Shown here: positions 44,670 through 54,233 of the stretch, in pieces
How the letters are laid out: each line of letters opens with the position of its first letter
How positions within the stretch are numbered: position 1 is the stretch's first letter
Source: Ralstonia pickettii
GTDB taxonomy: Bacteria > Pseudomonadota > Gammaproteobacteria > Burkholderiales > Burkholderiaceae
DNA length: 64,000 bases
Assembly (NCBI RefSeq): GCF_016466415.2
Contig: NZ_CP066771.1
Coordinates: 186,001-250,000, forward strand
Reading direction: 5' to 3'
Notes under the pieces: generated by a model
The model's database searches: none
Told to the model about the DNA's origin: nothing
Seen by the model: the letters and a program-made list of their open reading frames with translations, nothing else
Made by a program: the position numbers and the translations under genes

Positions 44670-44707
44670 GGGTTGACAGCGCGTTTCGAGCGCTGCGGAG
44701 GAAGCCC

Positions 44708-44983
44708 GTGTACGTCTGTATCTGCAACCAAGTCACCGACCGTGAAATCCATGGCGCCGCCCGTCTGGGCGTGGCGTCGATGGATGAACTCGCCGAAACG
44801 CTCGGCGTGGGTACGTGCTGCGGACAATGCCGGGACTGCGCCAAGCAGGTACTCGCCGAGGCGGTGAGCTGCATCCCTGTCGACCAGACCTTGGGCCGTG
44901 CCAGCACGCATGCCATAATCGAACGTCGCGACGAGCCCGTCGCCAATGATCAGGCCATCGTGGCTGGTGCATTGGCTGCCTGA
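44708..44983 (+). CDS. bfd: Bacterioferritin-associated ferredoxin
   Basis: This 91-residue protein has the Bfd [2Fe-2S] ligands CxC (MYVCICNQVTD) and CCGQCRDC. Bfd reduces ferric iron in bacterioferritin to release it (family knowledge). The start is GTG 44708 with GGAGGAAGC upstream. The C-terminal tail after the cluster, about 35 residues, is longer than the 64-residue E. coli protein. bfr follows. Confidence 0.93.
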   Translation: MYVCICNQVTDREIHGAARLGVASMDELAETLGVGTCCGQCRDCAKQVLAEAVSCIPVDQTLGRASTHAIIERRDEPVANDQAIVAGALAA

Positions 44984-45132
44984 TTTCCCCTTTTTTTTCT
45001 GTCGCCGCGAATTGCCGCCCAGGCGCTGAGCCTCGGTGGCATTTGTTGCTTTCTGGTCAGGCACAGGGCTCGCCTTGAACGGACGCGTGTGTGCGTCCAT
45101 CACCGCAGTTGCACTTTGCTGGAGCCCCAAGA

Positions 45133-45612
45133 ATGAAAGGCGATAAGAAGGTCATCCAATATCTGAACGCCCAGCTCAAGAACGAGCTGACCGCCATCAA
45201 CCAGTATTTCCTCCACGCGCGCATGTACGGCCACTGGGGGCTCAAGCGCATCGGGGACCACGAATACAAGGAGTCGATCGGCGAGATGAAGCATGCCGAT
45301 CGCCTGATCGAGCGCATCCTGATGCTCGACGGCCTGCCCAACCTGCAGGACCTCGGCAAGATCTTCATCGGCCAAGATACGAAAGAGATCATTGAGTGCG
45401 ATCTGAAGCTCGAGCGCGCCGCACACGGCACCGTGGTCGAGGGCATCGCCTACTGTGAATCGGTCAAGGATTACGTCAGTCGCGAAATCCTGGTCGACAT
45501 CCTGGACGACACCGAAGAGCACATCGACTGGTTGGAAACGCAGCTTGAGCTGATCGACAAGGTCGGCATTCAGAACTACCTGCAATCGCAGATGGAGCCT
45601 GAGGGCGAATAA
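45133..45612 (+). CDS. bfr: Bacterioferritin
   Basis: This 159-residue iron-storage protein has all ferroxidase ligands (Glu18, Glu51, His54, Glu94, Glu127, His130 by motif spacing) and the haem-ligand Met52 ([15 protein letters not shown]). It stores iron as a 24-mer and works with Bfd just upstream. A strong terminator follows. Confidence 0.97.
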   Translation: MKGDKKVIQYLNAQLKNELTAINQYFLHARMYGHWGLKRIGDHEYKESIGEMKHADRLIERILMLDGLPNLQDLGKIFIGQDTKEIIECDLKLERAAHGTVVEGIAYCESVKDYVSREILVDILDDTEEHIDWLETQLELIDKVGIQNYLQSQMEPEGE

Positions 45613-45635
45613 GGCTCGTCAGCCGCAAAAAAGAA

Positions 45636-45657
45636 GGAGGCCTCGGCCTCCTTTTTT
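45636..45657 (+). terminator. Rho-independent terminator after bfr
   Basis: GGAGGCC-TC-GGCCTCC is followed by six T residues. Confidence 0.9.
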
Positions 45658-45677
45658 GTCGTGCGTGTACCGGCGCG

Positions 45678-46427
45678 TCAGTGCTTGCCTCCGCAGACCG
45701 GACAGGACGGCTGTCGAGCGATGCGCATCGTCGTCCATTCCATCGTTAAACCGTCGAGCATCAGAAGGCGACCGGCAAGCGAATGGCCGATCCCGACAAT
45801 CAGCTTCAGTGCCTCGGTGGCCTGCACTGTACCGACCATGCCTACCAGTGGCGAAAACACGCCCATCGTTGCGCATGCCACCTCGGGCGCGGGCTCGTCA
45901 GGCGGGAACAGACAGGCGTAGCAGGGGCCGCCGGTGCGGCTGTCGAATACGCTGATCTGTCCGTCAAAGCGGATCGCCGCGCCCGACACCAGCGGCAGCC
46001 CGGCGCGCACACAGGCAAGGTTGGTGGCCTGGCGGGTGTCGAAGTTATCCGAGCAGTCCAGCACCACGCTCACGCCTTGAAGCAGCGCGCAAATGGCGTC
46101 GGCATCGAGCCGGCGCTGTAACGCATTCACGCGCACGTCCGGATTCAGTCGTGCGATGGCCGCCTGGGCCGATGCCACCTTCGGTTGTCCGACCGATTCC
46201 GTTGTGTGGATGATCTGGCGCTGCAGATTCGTCAAGTCCACCGTGTCGTCGTCGACGATGGTGAGCGTGCCCACGCCGGCCGCAGCCAGGTAGGGCAGGG
46301 CGGCGGCACCAAGCCCGCCCGCACCGATGACGAGTACATGGCTCTCAAGCAGGCGCGTCTGCCCCTCGATGCCGATTTCGTCGAGCAGGATATGGCGCGA
46401 GTACCGCAGCAGTTGATCGTCGTTCAT
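45678..46427 (-). CDS. HesA/MoeB/ThiF family adenylyltransferase
   Basis: This 249-residue E1-like enzyme adenylates the C-terminus of a sulfur carrier such as MoaD or ThiS. It has RYSRHILLDEIGIEGQ, the nucleotide loop VLVIGAGGLGAAALPYLAAAGVG, RQIIHTTESVGQPK, and zinc-ligand pairs CYAC and CPVC. ATG 46427 matches the family start; the upstream extension has no support. It is the third gene after gpmA and ctpA on the minus strand, separated by a terminator. Whether it serves molybdopterin or thiamine synthesis cannot be told here. Confidence 0.92.
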   Translation of the reverse strand: MNDDQLLRYSRHILLDEIGIEGQTRLLESHVLVIGAGGLGAAALPYLAAAGVGTLTIVDDDTVDLTNLQRQIIHTTESVGQPKVASAQAAIARLNPDVRVNALQRRLDADAICALLQGVSVVLDCSDNFDTRQATNLACVRAGLPLVSGAAIRFDGQISVFDSRTGGPCYACLFPPDEPAPEVACATMGVFSPLVGMVGTVQATEALKLIVGIGHSLAGRLLMLDGLTMEWTTMRIARQPSCPVCGGKH

Positions 46428-46439
46428 GGCGGAGCAATG

Positions 46440-46466
46440 AAAAAAGGCCGTGCAGTGCACGGCCTC
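46440..46466 (-). terminator. Terminator after ctpA
   Basis: On the minus strand AGGCCGTGCA-C-TGCACGGCCT ends in a T-run, 32 bases past the ctpA stop. Confidence 0.85.
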
Positions 46467-46497
46467 GTAAGTTTGCCAGTGTTTGTCGGCCGGTGTC

Positions 46498-48114
46498 TTA
46501 ACGGGCGCCGGTCGGTTCCGGGGCAGGTTGCACGCCGCTCGCAGGAGCATTGGGCTTCGGTGCGGTCGGCTCGGAAGCCGGCGCAGCCTTGCCCTTGGGC
46601 AGCTTGGCCCGGGCGCTCGATTCCCTGGTCGCCGGCGACTTCACCGCCTTGTCTGGCACCGCGGCAGCCGCGGCTTCCAGCACCGACTTCGAGCGCTTGA
46701 CCGGCTGACCCTTCAGGTCGGCAATGGCCTGTTGCAGCATGAAGTCTTCGGCAGAACCGAACTCGATCGGCTTCTTGTTGCGTTCCTTCTCGCGCTGCTC
46801 GGGCGTCTTCTTGGCGTTTTCCTCTTCCAGGCGACGCAGCTCTTCAACGCGGCGCTTTTCGCGCTCGGTCATCTCGGCTTCTTCCGATTCCTGCTTGTTA
46901 TGCAGGTGGCGTTCGGTGTCGATTTCGCGCGTGATCAGCGCATCGTCCGGGTCGCCGTCCGGGTTTTGGTCCACCGGAATATCCGGGCGGATGCCCTTGG
47001 CCTGGATCGACTTGCCCGACGGCGTGTAGTAGTACGCAATGGTCAGCTTGATGCCGGTGTCGTTCGACAGCGGACGCACCGTCTGCACCGAGCCCTTGCC
47101 GAACGTGGTCTTGCCCATCGTCTTGGCGCGGTGATGATCCTGCAGCGCACCCGCCACGATTTCCGAGGCCGAAGCCGTGTAGGCGTTGGTCAGCACAATG
47201 ATCGGCACGGTCTTGAATTCGGGGTCCAGGCCGGTAAGCGGATCGGAATCGAGATTGCTCAAGCGGTAGTTGGCGAAGGTCGCCTTGTACGTGCGCTTGG
47301 CATCCGGCACCTGGCCGTTGGTCGACACCACCGTCACGTCCGGCGGCAGGAACGCGGCCGACACGCCAACGGCAGCTTGCAGAACGCCACCGCCGTTGTT
47401 GCGCAGATCCAGGATCAGGCCCTTGAGGTGGGCGTCCTGCTTGGCCAAGTCATTGAGCTTCTTGGCCAAGTCCGGCACGGTGCGTTCCTGGAAGCTGGTG
47501 ATGCGGACCCAGGCGATGCCGTTGTCCAGCATCTTGGCCTTGACCGACTGCACCTGGATCTCGGCGCGAGTGATGGTCAGCGGGAACGTGCGCTCTTCCT
47601 TCTTGCGATAGATCGTGAGCGTGACCTTCGTGCCCGGCGCGCCGCGCATGCGCTTGACGGCTTGCTCGAGCGGCATGCCACGCACGGGCTTGTCGTCGAT
47701 GCGGGTGATCAGGTCGCCCGGTTGCACGCCGGCGCGGAAGGCGGGGGTGTCTTCGATCGGGTTGATGACCTTGACCAGGCCTTCTTCCTGCGAGATCTCG
47801 ATGCCCAGACCGGCGAAGCGGCCCTGGGTGCCTTCCTGGAGTTCCTGGAAATCCTTCTTGTCGAGGTAGGCCGAATGCGGGTCGAGGCTGGCGACCATAC
47901 CCTTGATGGCTTCGGTCAGCAGCTTGTCGTCGTCCACCGGCTCGACATATTCACGCTTGATCTGGCCAAAGATGTCCGCCATGAGCCTGAGTTTCTCCAG
48001 CGGAAGCGGCCCAACCGTCGCGTTTTGCGCAGTGGCGGAGAGCTGGAGCGTCGCAAGCACCCCGGTGACGAGGCCGATGGCGATCAAGCTGATGTTCTTG
48101 AGCGAAGTTCGCAT
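46498..48114 (-). CDS. ctpA: Carboxy-terminal processing protease (S41 family)
   Basis: This 538-residue periplasmic serine protease has an N-terminal signal or anchor (MRTSLKNISLIAIGLVTGVLATLQ), a PDZ domain (about residues 80-165), and the S41 catalytic region with Ser in NAYTASASEIVAGAL and Lys in GKTTFGKGSVQTV. A charged, Lys/Glu-rich and then Pro/Ala-rich C-terminal tail (after about residue 400) extends the usual length. CtpA matures or degrades envelope proteins and peptidoglycan hydrolases (family knowledge). It follows gpmA by 118 bases. Confidence 0.94.
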   Translation of the reverse strand: MRTSLKNISLIAIGLVTGVLATLQLSATAQNATVGPLPLEKLRLMADIFGQIKREYVEPVDDDKLLTEAIKGMVASLDPHSAYLDKKDFQELQEGTQGRFAGLGIEISQEEGLVKVINPIEDTPAFRAGVQPGDLITRIDDKPVRGMPLEQAVKRMRGAPGTKVTLTIYRKKEERTFPLTITRAEIQVQSVKAKMLDNGIAWVRITSFQERTVPDLAKKLNDLAKQDAHLKGLILDLRNNGGGVLQAAVGVSAAFLPPDVTVVSTNGQVPDAKRTYKATFANYRLSNLDSDPLTGLDPEFKTVPIIVLTNAYTASASEIVAGALQDHHRAKTMGKTTFGKGSVQTVRPLSNDTGIKLTIAYYYTPSGKSIQAKGIRPDIPVDQNPDGDPDDALITREIDTERHLHNKQESEEAEMTEREKRRVEELRRLEEENAKKTPEQREKERNKKPIEFGSAEDFMLQQAIADLKGQPVKRSKSVLEAAAAAVPDKAVKSPATRESSARAKLPKGKAAPASEPTAPKPNAPASGVQPAPEPTGAR

Positions 48115-48232
48115 GTGTCGAGCGTGGACGTGGGAACAGTAGATAAACATGGCCCGGGACGGCTCGCGCACATCCCGGGCTACAGGCTTCGACAGTATAA
48201 AGGCGTTGGAGTGCCGCAGCGCTCGTTACGGT

Positions 48233-48979
48233 TTATTTCGACTTGCCTTGGCTGGCCACCGCCGCGAGCGACGCGGCAATCGCTTCCTGGTCGCCAAGGT
48301 AGTAATGGCGGATCGGCTTGAGGTTGGCGTCCAGCTCATACACAAGCGGCGTGCCGTTGGGAATGTTCAGGCCGACGATGTCCGCATCGGAAATGCCGTC
48401 CAGGTACTTCACCAGCGCGCGGATGCTGTTGCCGTGCGCGGCGATCACCACGCGCTTGCCGCTCTTGATGGCTGGTGCAATCGATTCTTCCCACAGCGGC
48501 ATGACGCGTGCGACCGTGTCCTTCAGGCATTCGGTCAGGGGTACCTGCTCGCGCGTGAGGCCTGCGTAACGCGGGTTGCCGAAAGCGTCGTTGTCGGCGC
48601 CGGGCTCCAGTGCGGGCGGCGGCGTGTCGTAGCTGCGGCGCCAGACGAGGACTTGCTCGTCGCCATATTGCGCGGCGGTTTCGGCCTTGTTCAGGCCCGA
48701 CAGCGCGCCGTAGTGGCGCTCGTTCAGCCGCCATTCGTTGCGGGTCGGGATCCACATCAGGTCCATTTCATCCTGCACATGCCAGAGCGTGCGGATCGCA
48801 CGCTTGAGCACCGAGGTGTAGGCCAGATCGAAGGTGAAGCCGGCTTCGCGCAGCAGTTTGCCGCCTTGGCGGGCCTGGGCGACGCCCGTGTCGGTCAGGT
48901 CGACGTCGACCCAGCCGGTGAAGCGATTCTCCAGATTCCACGTCGATTCGCCGTGGCGGATGAGGACGAGCTTATGCAT
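48233..48979 (-). CDS. gpmA: 2,3-bisphosphoglycerate-dependent phosphoglycerate mutase
   Basis: This 248-residue glycolytic enzyme interconverts 2- and 3-phosphoglycerate. The phospho-histidine His9 lies in [10 protein letters not shown], Glu/Arg residues in [14 protein letters not shown] and the second His in [18 protein letters not shown] 48979 gives the standard length; the three-codon longer start MAVMHK is possible but neither has a strong ribosome site. It is divergent from the rhodanese gene. Confidence 0.96.
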   Translation of the reverse strand: MHKLVLIRHGESTWNLENRFTGWVDVDLTDTGVAQARQGGKLLREAGFTFDLAYTSVLKRAIRTLWHVQDEMDLMWIPTRNEWRLNERHYGALSGLNKAETAAQYGDEQVLVWRRSYDTPPPALEPGADNDAFGNPRYAGLTREQVPLTECLKDTVARVMPLWEESIAPAIKSGKRVVIAAHGNSIRALVKYLDGISDADIVGLNIPNGTPLVYELDANLKPIRHYYLGDQEAIAASLAAVASQGKSK

Positions 48980-49068
48980 GACTGCCATGATGAGAAGTGA
49001 GAAAACCTGCGCGCGGCTTGCTGGCGACGTGTCGTACGTCATCGTGCGGCCGCCGAAGCGCGCTATTT

Positions 49069-49074
49069 TATAAT
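49069..49074 (+). promoter_or_regulatory. -10 element (TATAAT) for rhodanese-grxC
   Basis: TATTTTATAATG holds a perfect -10 hexamer, 82 bases before the rhodanese GTG. No good -35 is seen. Confidence 0.5.
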
Positions 49075-49155
49075 GCCGCGGGCTTTGGGCCCCCGAACCG
49101 TTCGGCTGATGTTCGCCCATTAGACTCGCCCGACTCATCCCAGGAAACCGATACC

Positions 49156-49578
49156 GTGAAGTTCTTCGCTGATTACAACAACCTCGCACTGCTTGCTGTC
49201 GCCATTGTTTCGGGTCTGCTGCTGCTTTGGGCGCCCATCCAGCGCCGCATCGCGGGCGGCGGTGGTGCCAAGGTGAGTGCCCCAGTGGCCACCCAGCTCA
49301 TCAACCGCCGCAACGCCGTGGTGGTGGATGTGCGGGAAAGCGGCGAATACGCTGCGGGCCATCTGCCGCAAGCGAAGCATGCGCCGCTCGGTGAGCTGGA
49401 AGGCAAGGCTCCGAGCCTTGCAAAGAACAAAGAGACCCCCATCATCCTCGTATGCCAGACCGGCCAGCGCGCCGGGCGGGCCCAAGCAGTCCTGAAGCAG
49501 GCCGGTTACAGTGAGGTGTATTCGCTCGAAGGCGGATTGGCCGCCTGGCAACAAGCGGGCCTTCCGGTTGTGAAATAA
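49156..49578 (+). CDS. Rhodanese-like protein, membrane-anchored
   Basis: This 140-residue protein has an N-terminal membrane helix (about residues 9-26) and a rhodanese domain with the catalytic Cys100 in [13 protein letters not shown]. The GTG start is preceded by CAGGAAACC. Rhodaneses move sulfane sulfur, but the acceptor is unknown; linkage to grxC and secB is common in Betaproteobacteria. Confidence 0.93.
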   Translation: MKFFADYNNLALLAVAIVSGLLLLWAPIQRRIAGGGGAKVSAPVATQLINRRNAVVVDVRESGEYAAGHLPQAKHAPLGELEGKAPSLAKNKETPIILVCQTGQRAGRAQAVLKQAGYSEVYSLEGGLAAWQQAGLPVVK

Positions 49579-49596
49579 AGAAACGAGGTTGAAGTT

Positions 49597-49854
49597 ATGG
49601 CGCACGTGGTCATGTACAGCACCACCGTCTGTCCCTATTGCGTGGCGGCGGAACGACTCCTGAAGCAACGCGGTGTCGAGCAGATCGAGAAGATCCTGAT
49701 TGACCGCGAACCCGGCAAGCGCGAAGAGATGATGACGCGCACGAACCGCCGCACGGTTCCGCAGATTTATATCGACGAGCGCCACATCGGCGGCTTCGAC
49801 GATCTATCTGCGCTCGACCGCGAAGGTGGCTTGGTTCCGTTGCTGGCTGCTTGA
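49597..49854 (+). CDS. grxC: Glutaredoxin 3
   Basis: This 85-residue glutaredoxin has the dithiol active site CPYC (STTVCPYCVAAERLL), TVPQIYIDERHIGG with the cis-proline, and DDLSALDREG. It uses glutathione, made by gshA and gshB in this window, to reduce disulfides. It lies 18 bases after the rhodanese gene. Confidence 0.96.
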   Translation: MAHVVMYSTTVCPYCVAAERLLKQRGVEQIEKILIDREPGKREEMMTRTNRRTVPQIYIDERHIGGFDDLSALDREGGLVPLLAA

Positions 49855-50014
49855 TTCGGCGGACTGCGCACCACACAGAAATGCCCGGCTTAGACCGGGC
49901 GTTGTACTTTCAGGCCGGCTCTCATAGCGGGCACCACCTGGTCATGTACCATACGCGTCTTGCGCGGCGGACGCTTCCGCCAAGCACTGACCACATCCCA
50001 TTTGAAGGCGAGTC

Positions 50015-50533
50015 ATGAGCGACCAGCAACAACAGCAACCGGGCCAGGATGGCCAGCCGTTCTTCAACATCCAGCGCGTCTATCTGAAGGACCTGTCGCT
50101 GGAACAACCGAACTCGCCGCACATTTTCCTCGAGCAGGAACAGCCGACTGTCGAAGTGCAGGTGGACGTCGGCGCTTCGCAGCTGGCGGAGGGTGTGTTT
50201 GAAGTGACCGTCATCGGTACGGTGACGACCAAGGTGCAAGAGAAGGTCGCGTTCCTGGTGGAAGCGAAGCAAGCGGGCATCTTCGATATCCGCAACGTGC
50301 CGGCTGAGCAGATGGACCCGCTGCTGGGCATCGCCTGCCCGACCATCGTGTACCCGTACCTGCGCTCGAACATTGCCGACACCATCGGCCGCGCCGGCTT
50401 CCAGCCGATCCACCTGGCCGAGATCAACTTCCAGGCGCTGTACGAACAACGCCTGGCCGCTGCCATGGAGCAGCAAGGCCAAGCCGGCGGCGCTGGTCTG
50501 GTGATGCCGGACGGCTCGAAGGCCACCCACTAA
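50015..50533 (+). CDS. secB: Protein-export chaperone SecB
   Basis: This 172-residue tetrameric chaperone keeps preproteins unfolded for SecA. It has [34 protein letters not shown] and [25 protein letters not shown], the conserved SecA-contact region. Length is normal, with a Gln-rich N-terminus. A strong terminator follows. Confidence 0.97.
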   Translation: MSDQQQQQPGQDGQPFFNIQRVYLKDLSLEQPNSPHIFLEQEQPTVEVQVDVGASQLAEGVFEVTVIGTVTTKVQEKVAFLVEAKQAGIFDIRNVPAEQMDPLLGIACPTIVYPYLRSNIADTIGRAGFQPIHLAEINFQALYEQRLAAAMEQQGQAGGAGLVMPDGSKATH

Positions 50534-50556
50534 GTACGAGGCGCACTGCGCCAAAG

Positions 50557-50593
50557 GCCCGCGCCAGCCGCACGCTTGCGCGGGCTTTTTTTT
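50557..50593 (+). terminator. Rho-independent terminator after secB
   Basis: GCCCGCGC...GCGCGGGC with a 13-base loop is followed by eight T residues. Confidence 0.9.
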
Positions 50594-50640
50594 GCCCGAC
50601 CTGTTGCTCGACCTTTGCCTGACCGATGTTGAACACGCGC

Positions 50641-51657
50641 ATGCGAATTTCCGTTTTGGGTGCCGGTGCCTGGGGCACTGCCCTCGCCAGCCACGCCGCG
50701 CAATCGCACGACGTCGTGCTGTGGGGGCGTGACGCGAGCCTCGTCTCGCAAATGGCCGCCACGCACATCAACGCGCCGTATCTGCCGGGCATCGCGTTGC
50801 AGGCGTCGTTGCATTTTTCCGCTGAGTTGCAGGGCGCGCTCGACCATGCGGCGGGCGACGACGCGCTGGCCGTCATTGCCTCACCCGTCGCGGGGCTGGC
50901 CGATCTCGCGCGCACGATTGCCGCGCACGGCGGTGTGCGCAACCTGATCTGGCTATGCAAGGGTTTCGACCCGGAGACCAGCGCGCTGCCGCACGCCATC
51001 GTGGCCGATGTGCTGAAGGCGTCGGGCCGTACCGACCTCGCTGTCGGTGTGCTGTCGGGGCCGAGTTTCGCCAAGGAGGTCGCGCAGGGTTTGCCGTGCG
51101 CCATGACGGTCGCTTCGACCAGTGCGGCGCTGTGCAAGCTGACACAGCGCGGTTTTCACCATCACGCGATGCGCGTGTACGCCAGCGACGACCTCGTCGG
51201 TGTGGAAGTGGGCGGTGCCGTCAAAAACGTCCTGGCCATTGCGACAGGTGCGGCAGACGGGCTGGGCCTAGGGTTGAACGCACGCGCCGCACTGGTCACG
51301 CGCGGGCTGGCAGAGATGACGCGCCTGGGTCTGGCGCTCGGCGGTCGGCCGGAAACCTTCATGGGGCTGACCGGCATGGGCGATCTGCTGCTGACCGCCA
51401 CCGGTGATCTGTCACGCAACCGCACGGTCGGGATGCAGCTTGCGCAGGGCCGCTCGCTCGACGACATCCTGCACAGCCTCGGTCACGTCGCCGAAGGCGT
51501 GCGTTGTGCGCGTGCCGTTGCGGCGCTCGCGCGCGCCAAGGGCGTGGACATGCCGATCACCTTCACCGTCTGCGAAGTCCTGTTCGAAGGGCTTCCTGCT
51601 GCGAAAGCGGTGGAACGTCTGCTACAGCGCGACGCCAAATCCGAATCGACGCGTTAA
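50641..51657 (+). CDS. gpsA: Glycerol-3-phosphate dehydrogenase [NAD(P)+]
   Basis: This 338-residue enzyme makes sn-glycerol 3-phosphate for phospholipids. The NAD-binding [32 protein letters not shown] and the catalytic lysine in [14 protein letters not shown] with [14 protein letters not shown] are intact. ATG 50641 starts at the family position; an ATG five codons earlier is possible. The gene ends in a hairpin (GGGTGGCG/CGCCACCC) that overlaps the convergent trmL stop. Confidence 0.95.
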   Translation: MRISVLGAGAWGTALASHAAQSHDVVLWGRDASLVSQMAATHINAPYLPGIALQASLHFSAELQGALDHAAGDDALAVIASPVAGLADLARTIAAHGGVRNLIWLCKGFDPETSALPHAIVADVLKASGRTDLAVGVLSGPSFAKEVAQGLPCAMTVASTSAALCKLTQRGFHHHAMRVYASDDLVGVEVGGAVKNVLAIATGAADGLGLGLNARAALVTRGLAEMTRLGLALGGRPETFMGLTGMGDLLLTATGDLSRNRTVGMQLAQGRSLDDILHSLGHVAEGVRCARAVAALARAKGVDMPITFTVCEVLFEGLPAAKAVERLLQRDAKSESTR

Positions 51658-51686
51658 TCGCGCTCCAATGAAGGGTGGCGTCCGGC

Positions 51687-52157
51687 TCAGGCGCCACCCG
51701 CGAATCCGTTCTGCCGCCACGCTTCGAACACGACCACCGCCACGGTGTTCGATAGATTCAGGCTGCGGTTGTCCGGCCGCATCGGCAGGCGAATCCGCTG
51801 CGTAGCAGGAAACCACTCGCGCCGCTCCTCCGACAATCCGCGCGTTTCCGACCCGAAGACAAACCAGTCGCCTGGCTGGAACGCCATGCTCGCAAACGGC
51901 GTCGAGCCGCGGGTGGTGAGTGCAAACATGCGCGCGGGATCGGGCTGGGCATCGCGCAGGAAGGCGTCCCAATCGGCGTGCACGCGCATCGTCGCGTACT
52001 CGTGGTAATCGAGGCCGGCGCGGCGCATGCGGGCATCTTCGAGCGGAAAACCCAACGGTTCGATCAGATGCAGTTGCGCGCCCGTATTGGCGCACAGGCG
52101 GATCACATTGCCCGTATTGGGCGGAATTTCGGGTTCGACAAGGACGACGTTGAACAT
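51687..52157 (-). CDS. trmL: tRNA (cytidine(34)-2'-O)-methyltransferase
   Basis: This 156-residue SPOUT methyltransferase modifies the wobble base of tRNA-Leu. The typical start MFNVVLVEPEIPPNTGNVIRLCANTGAQLHLI, the knot residues FGSETRGLS and RLPMRPDNRSLNLSNTVAVV are present. Length is that of the family. It lies between gpsA and comF. Confidence 0.95.
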   Translation of the reverse strand: MFNVVLVEPEIPPNTGNVIRLCANTGAQLHLIEPLGFPLEDARMRRAGLDYHEYATMRVHADWDAFLRDAQPDPARMFALTTRGSTPFASMAFQPGDWFVFGSETRGLSEERREWFPATQRIRLPMRPDNRSLNLSNTVAVVVFEAWRQNGFAGGA

Positions 52158-52268
52158 GACCGGGCGGCAGGAGGAATTTCGGCGGCGAGCTTATCCACAT
52201 TGGGAAGGGTTGTCACCCCGCCACAGCTTGGCACAAACGGCGCGACACAATGTCGCACAAGCATGTGA

Positions 52269-52991
52269 TCAGGGCGTGCGCAAGGCGACAACGTTGGTGA
52301 TGCGGACCGCGCCGGCGCGTTTGAGCTGCGTGGCGATCTCGGCGAGGGTTGTACCCGTGGTCATCACATCGTCGACCACCCCGATGTGACGCCCCGCGAT
52401 GCGCGCCGGCTCGTCTACAACAAATGCCCCGTGCAGGTTGGCCTGCCGCTCCGCACGATCCAGTGTGGCTTGCGCGACGTTATCGCGCACACGATGCAGA
52501 GCCCCGGCGTGGGCCGGAACGTCCAATCGGCGCGCCAGCCGGCGGGCAATCTCCCACGCCTGGTTGTAACCGCGCGAGCGCAGCCGGGCGGGTGAAAGCG
52601 GCACCGGCAGCAGCACGTCCGGCAAATCCCCCGAAGCCGTGGCGATGGCGTTGCCTAATTGTGCTGCCAGCCAATCTGCCAATGGCAATTGCGCCCGAAA
52701 TTTCAATCCAGTGACAAGGTGGTCGAGCGGCCAGGCGTAGTCGGCAATGACGACGGTCGCGTCAAAGTCGGGCGCGCCGGCCAGGCAGGCGCGGCAATGC
52801 TGGCCGACGTGGGGAGACTCCAGCGCAATGGCACATTGGACGCAACGCCGCCTGTACAGATGCGGGGCTAAATCGGCCGCGCAGCCGCCGCACACTAGGT
52901 CGCCTTGAACCGCGCCGCACAGTGCGCAGGCGCACGGAAGCAAGTGGCGCAGACTGGCGCGAAACCATGCCGATAACGCGTGTTTATGCAT
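52269..52991 (-). CDS. ComF family phosphoribosyltransferase-like protein
   Basis: This 240-residue protein has an N-terminal four-cysteine zinc motif (CACALCGAVQGDLVCGGCA and CVQCAIALE) and a C-terminal phosphoribosyltransferase domain with PRPP loop VVDDVMTTGTTLAE. ComF proteins help single-stranded DNA uptake in natural transformation (family knowledge); a ComM-like gene also occurs in this window. It is divergent from the methyltransferase gene. Confidence 0.93.
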   Translation of the reverse strand: MHKHALSAWFRASLRHLLPCACALCGAVQGDLVCGGCAADLAPHLYRRRCVQCAIALESPHVGQHCRACLAGAPDFDATVVIADYAWPLDHLVTGLKFRAQLPLADWLAAQLGNAIATASGDLPDVLLPVPLSPARLRSRGYNQAWEIARRLARRLDVPAHAGALHRVRDNVAQATLDRAERQANLHGAFVVDEPARIAGRHIGVVDDVMTTGTTLAEIATQLKRAGAVRITNVVALRTP

Positions 52992-53061
52992 GCAAAAAGC
53001 CGCTATCCAAGCCGATTTGGGGCTTCTGCGCTATCAGACGGCGCCTCGAACGGTGGGCCGG

Positions 53062-53067
53062 TATACT
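53062..53067 (+). promoter_or_regulatory. -10 element for the BioC-like gene
   Basis: TATACT lies 33 bases before the ATG at 53100; no good -35 was found 17 bases upstream. Confidence 0.4.
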
Positions 53068-53099
53068 TGGCGACCGCAGTGTTCCGCCCCGCCTTGTCG

Positions 53100-54041
53100 A
53101 TGTCTGATCCCGTCCTTGCTCGCCCTGCCGCCTTGCGGCGCGCCTTCGATCGCCGCGCCGCGCGTTTCGCCGACGTGGATTTTTTGCTGCGCGAAGTGGG
53201 CAGTCGCATGCAGGACCGGCTCTCCTATATCAAGGCCACCCCTGCGCGCGCGCTGGATTTGGGCTGCGGCCTGGGACAAGGCTTGGCGGTACTGCGCGCG
53301 CAATATCCGGATGCGCAGATCTGCGGCGTCGACTGGTCGTCCGCCATGGTGGCCCAGGCGCAGAAACTCGACCCGCAGCGCACCGACGCCGGATGGCTCG
53401 GCAGACTGCTCAAGAAGCGACCGGTCTTTGATTTCGCCCAGGCGGACTTCCGAGCGCTGCCCTTTGCCGGCGCATCGTTCGACCTGCTGTGGTCGAATCT
53501 CGCGCTGCACTGGGACCCGGCGCCGCACGCCATCTTCCCGGAATGGCACCGCATCACCACGGAAGGCGGCCTGCTGATGTTCAGCCTGTTCGGTCCCGAT
53601 ACCTTGCGCGAGCTGCGAAGCGCCCTGGCCGGCATCGACGAGGGTGTCCATACGCTGCGCTTTGTCGACATGCATGATATTGGCGACATGCTGGTGCACA
53701 GCCGCTGGTCCACGCCCGTCATGGACATGGAGCAGATCACCATCACCTACGAAACGCCCCAGGCGTTGCTGGCCGATGTGCATTTGCTCGGCGGCATGGC
53801 CGGCTTGACGGACGAAGCTGGCCGCAGCCTCGCCGGCGCCGGCCTGCACACGCCCCGCTGGCGCCAGCGGCTATTCGACGCACTCGATGCGCAGCGCAAT
53901 CCCGACGGCGTGATTCCACTCACCTTCGAAATCGTTTACGGCCATGCCTGGAAGCTTGCGCCGCCCCAGCGACAAGCGCTGGACGACCAGGGAAGGGCGA
54001 TGATCCCGATCGATCAGATCGGTCGCAAACCCCGCGCCTGA
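53100..54041 (+). CDS. BioC-like SAM-dependent methyltransferase
   Basis: This 313-residue class I methyltransferase has motif I ALDLGCGLGQGLAVL, the post-I acid region ICGVDWSSAMV, and LLWSNLALHWDPAPHAIFPEWHRITTEGGLLMFSLFGPDTLREL, a stretch typical of BioC (malonyl-ACP O-methyltransferase of biotin synthesis). No other bio gene is near, so the BioC assignment rests on sequence pattern only. ATG 53100 is used because upstream frame extends past the promoter. Confidence 0.85.
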   Translation: MSDPVLARPAALRRAFDRRAARFADVDFLLREVGSRMQDRLSYIKATPARALDLGCGLGQGLAVLRAQYPDAQICGVDWSSAMVAQAQKLDPQRTDAGWLGRLLKKRPVFDFAQADFRALPFAGASFDLLWSNLALHWDPAPHAIFPEWHRITTEGGLLMFSLFGPDTLRELRSALAGIDEGVHTLRFVDMHDIGDMLVHSRWSTPVMDMEQITITYETPQALLADVHLLGGMAGLTDEAGRSLAGAGLHTPRWRQRLFDALDAQRNPDGVIPLTFEIVYGHAWKLAPPQRQALDDQGRAMIPIDQIGRKPRA

Positions 54042-54111
54042 AGCGCTTTTAATGCGGCAACGGCATTGACTGCGCCTTGTCAAGCCGGGACTTGCATAAA
54101 GGCGCTTTGCC

Positions 54112-54140
54112 TTGTTCGGGGTCAATCGCGGCCATATAAT
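54112..54140 (+). promoter_or_regulatory. Promoter in front of the DUF2244 pseudogene and ctaC
   Basis: TTGTTC (54112-54117) and a perfect TATAAT (54135-54140) are spaced 17 bases apart. Transcription from here would read through the DUF2244 remnant into the cytochrome oxidase genes. Confidence 0.7.
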
Positions 54141-54233
54141 GCGCCAGTTTGTCGCAGCAGTCCCCCAAAGGCCTATCCCGTTTTTTGCCACGGGCGAACC
54201 GTTCGGGTATGCATCCGAGGCAGGAGTGGTTCA

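Noticed and set aside
46483-48321. 612-codon plus-strand frame opposite ctpA
   Set aside because: The minus-strand ctpA frame has PDZ and S41 motifs; the plus frame is a compositional shadow.
49883-49900. GCCCGG/CCGGGC hairpin between grxC and secB as a terminator
   Set aside because: The stem is short and the following bases (GTTGTACTTT) are a poor T-tract, so I did not list it.
53034-53849. 271-codon minus-strand frame opposite the BioC-like gene
   Set aside because: No motif, and the sense frame has the methyltransferase signature.
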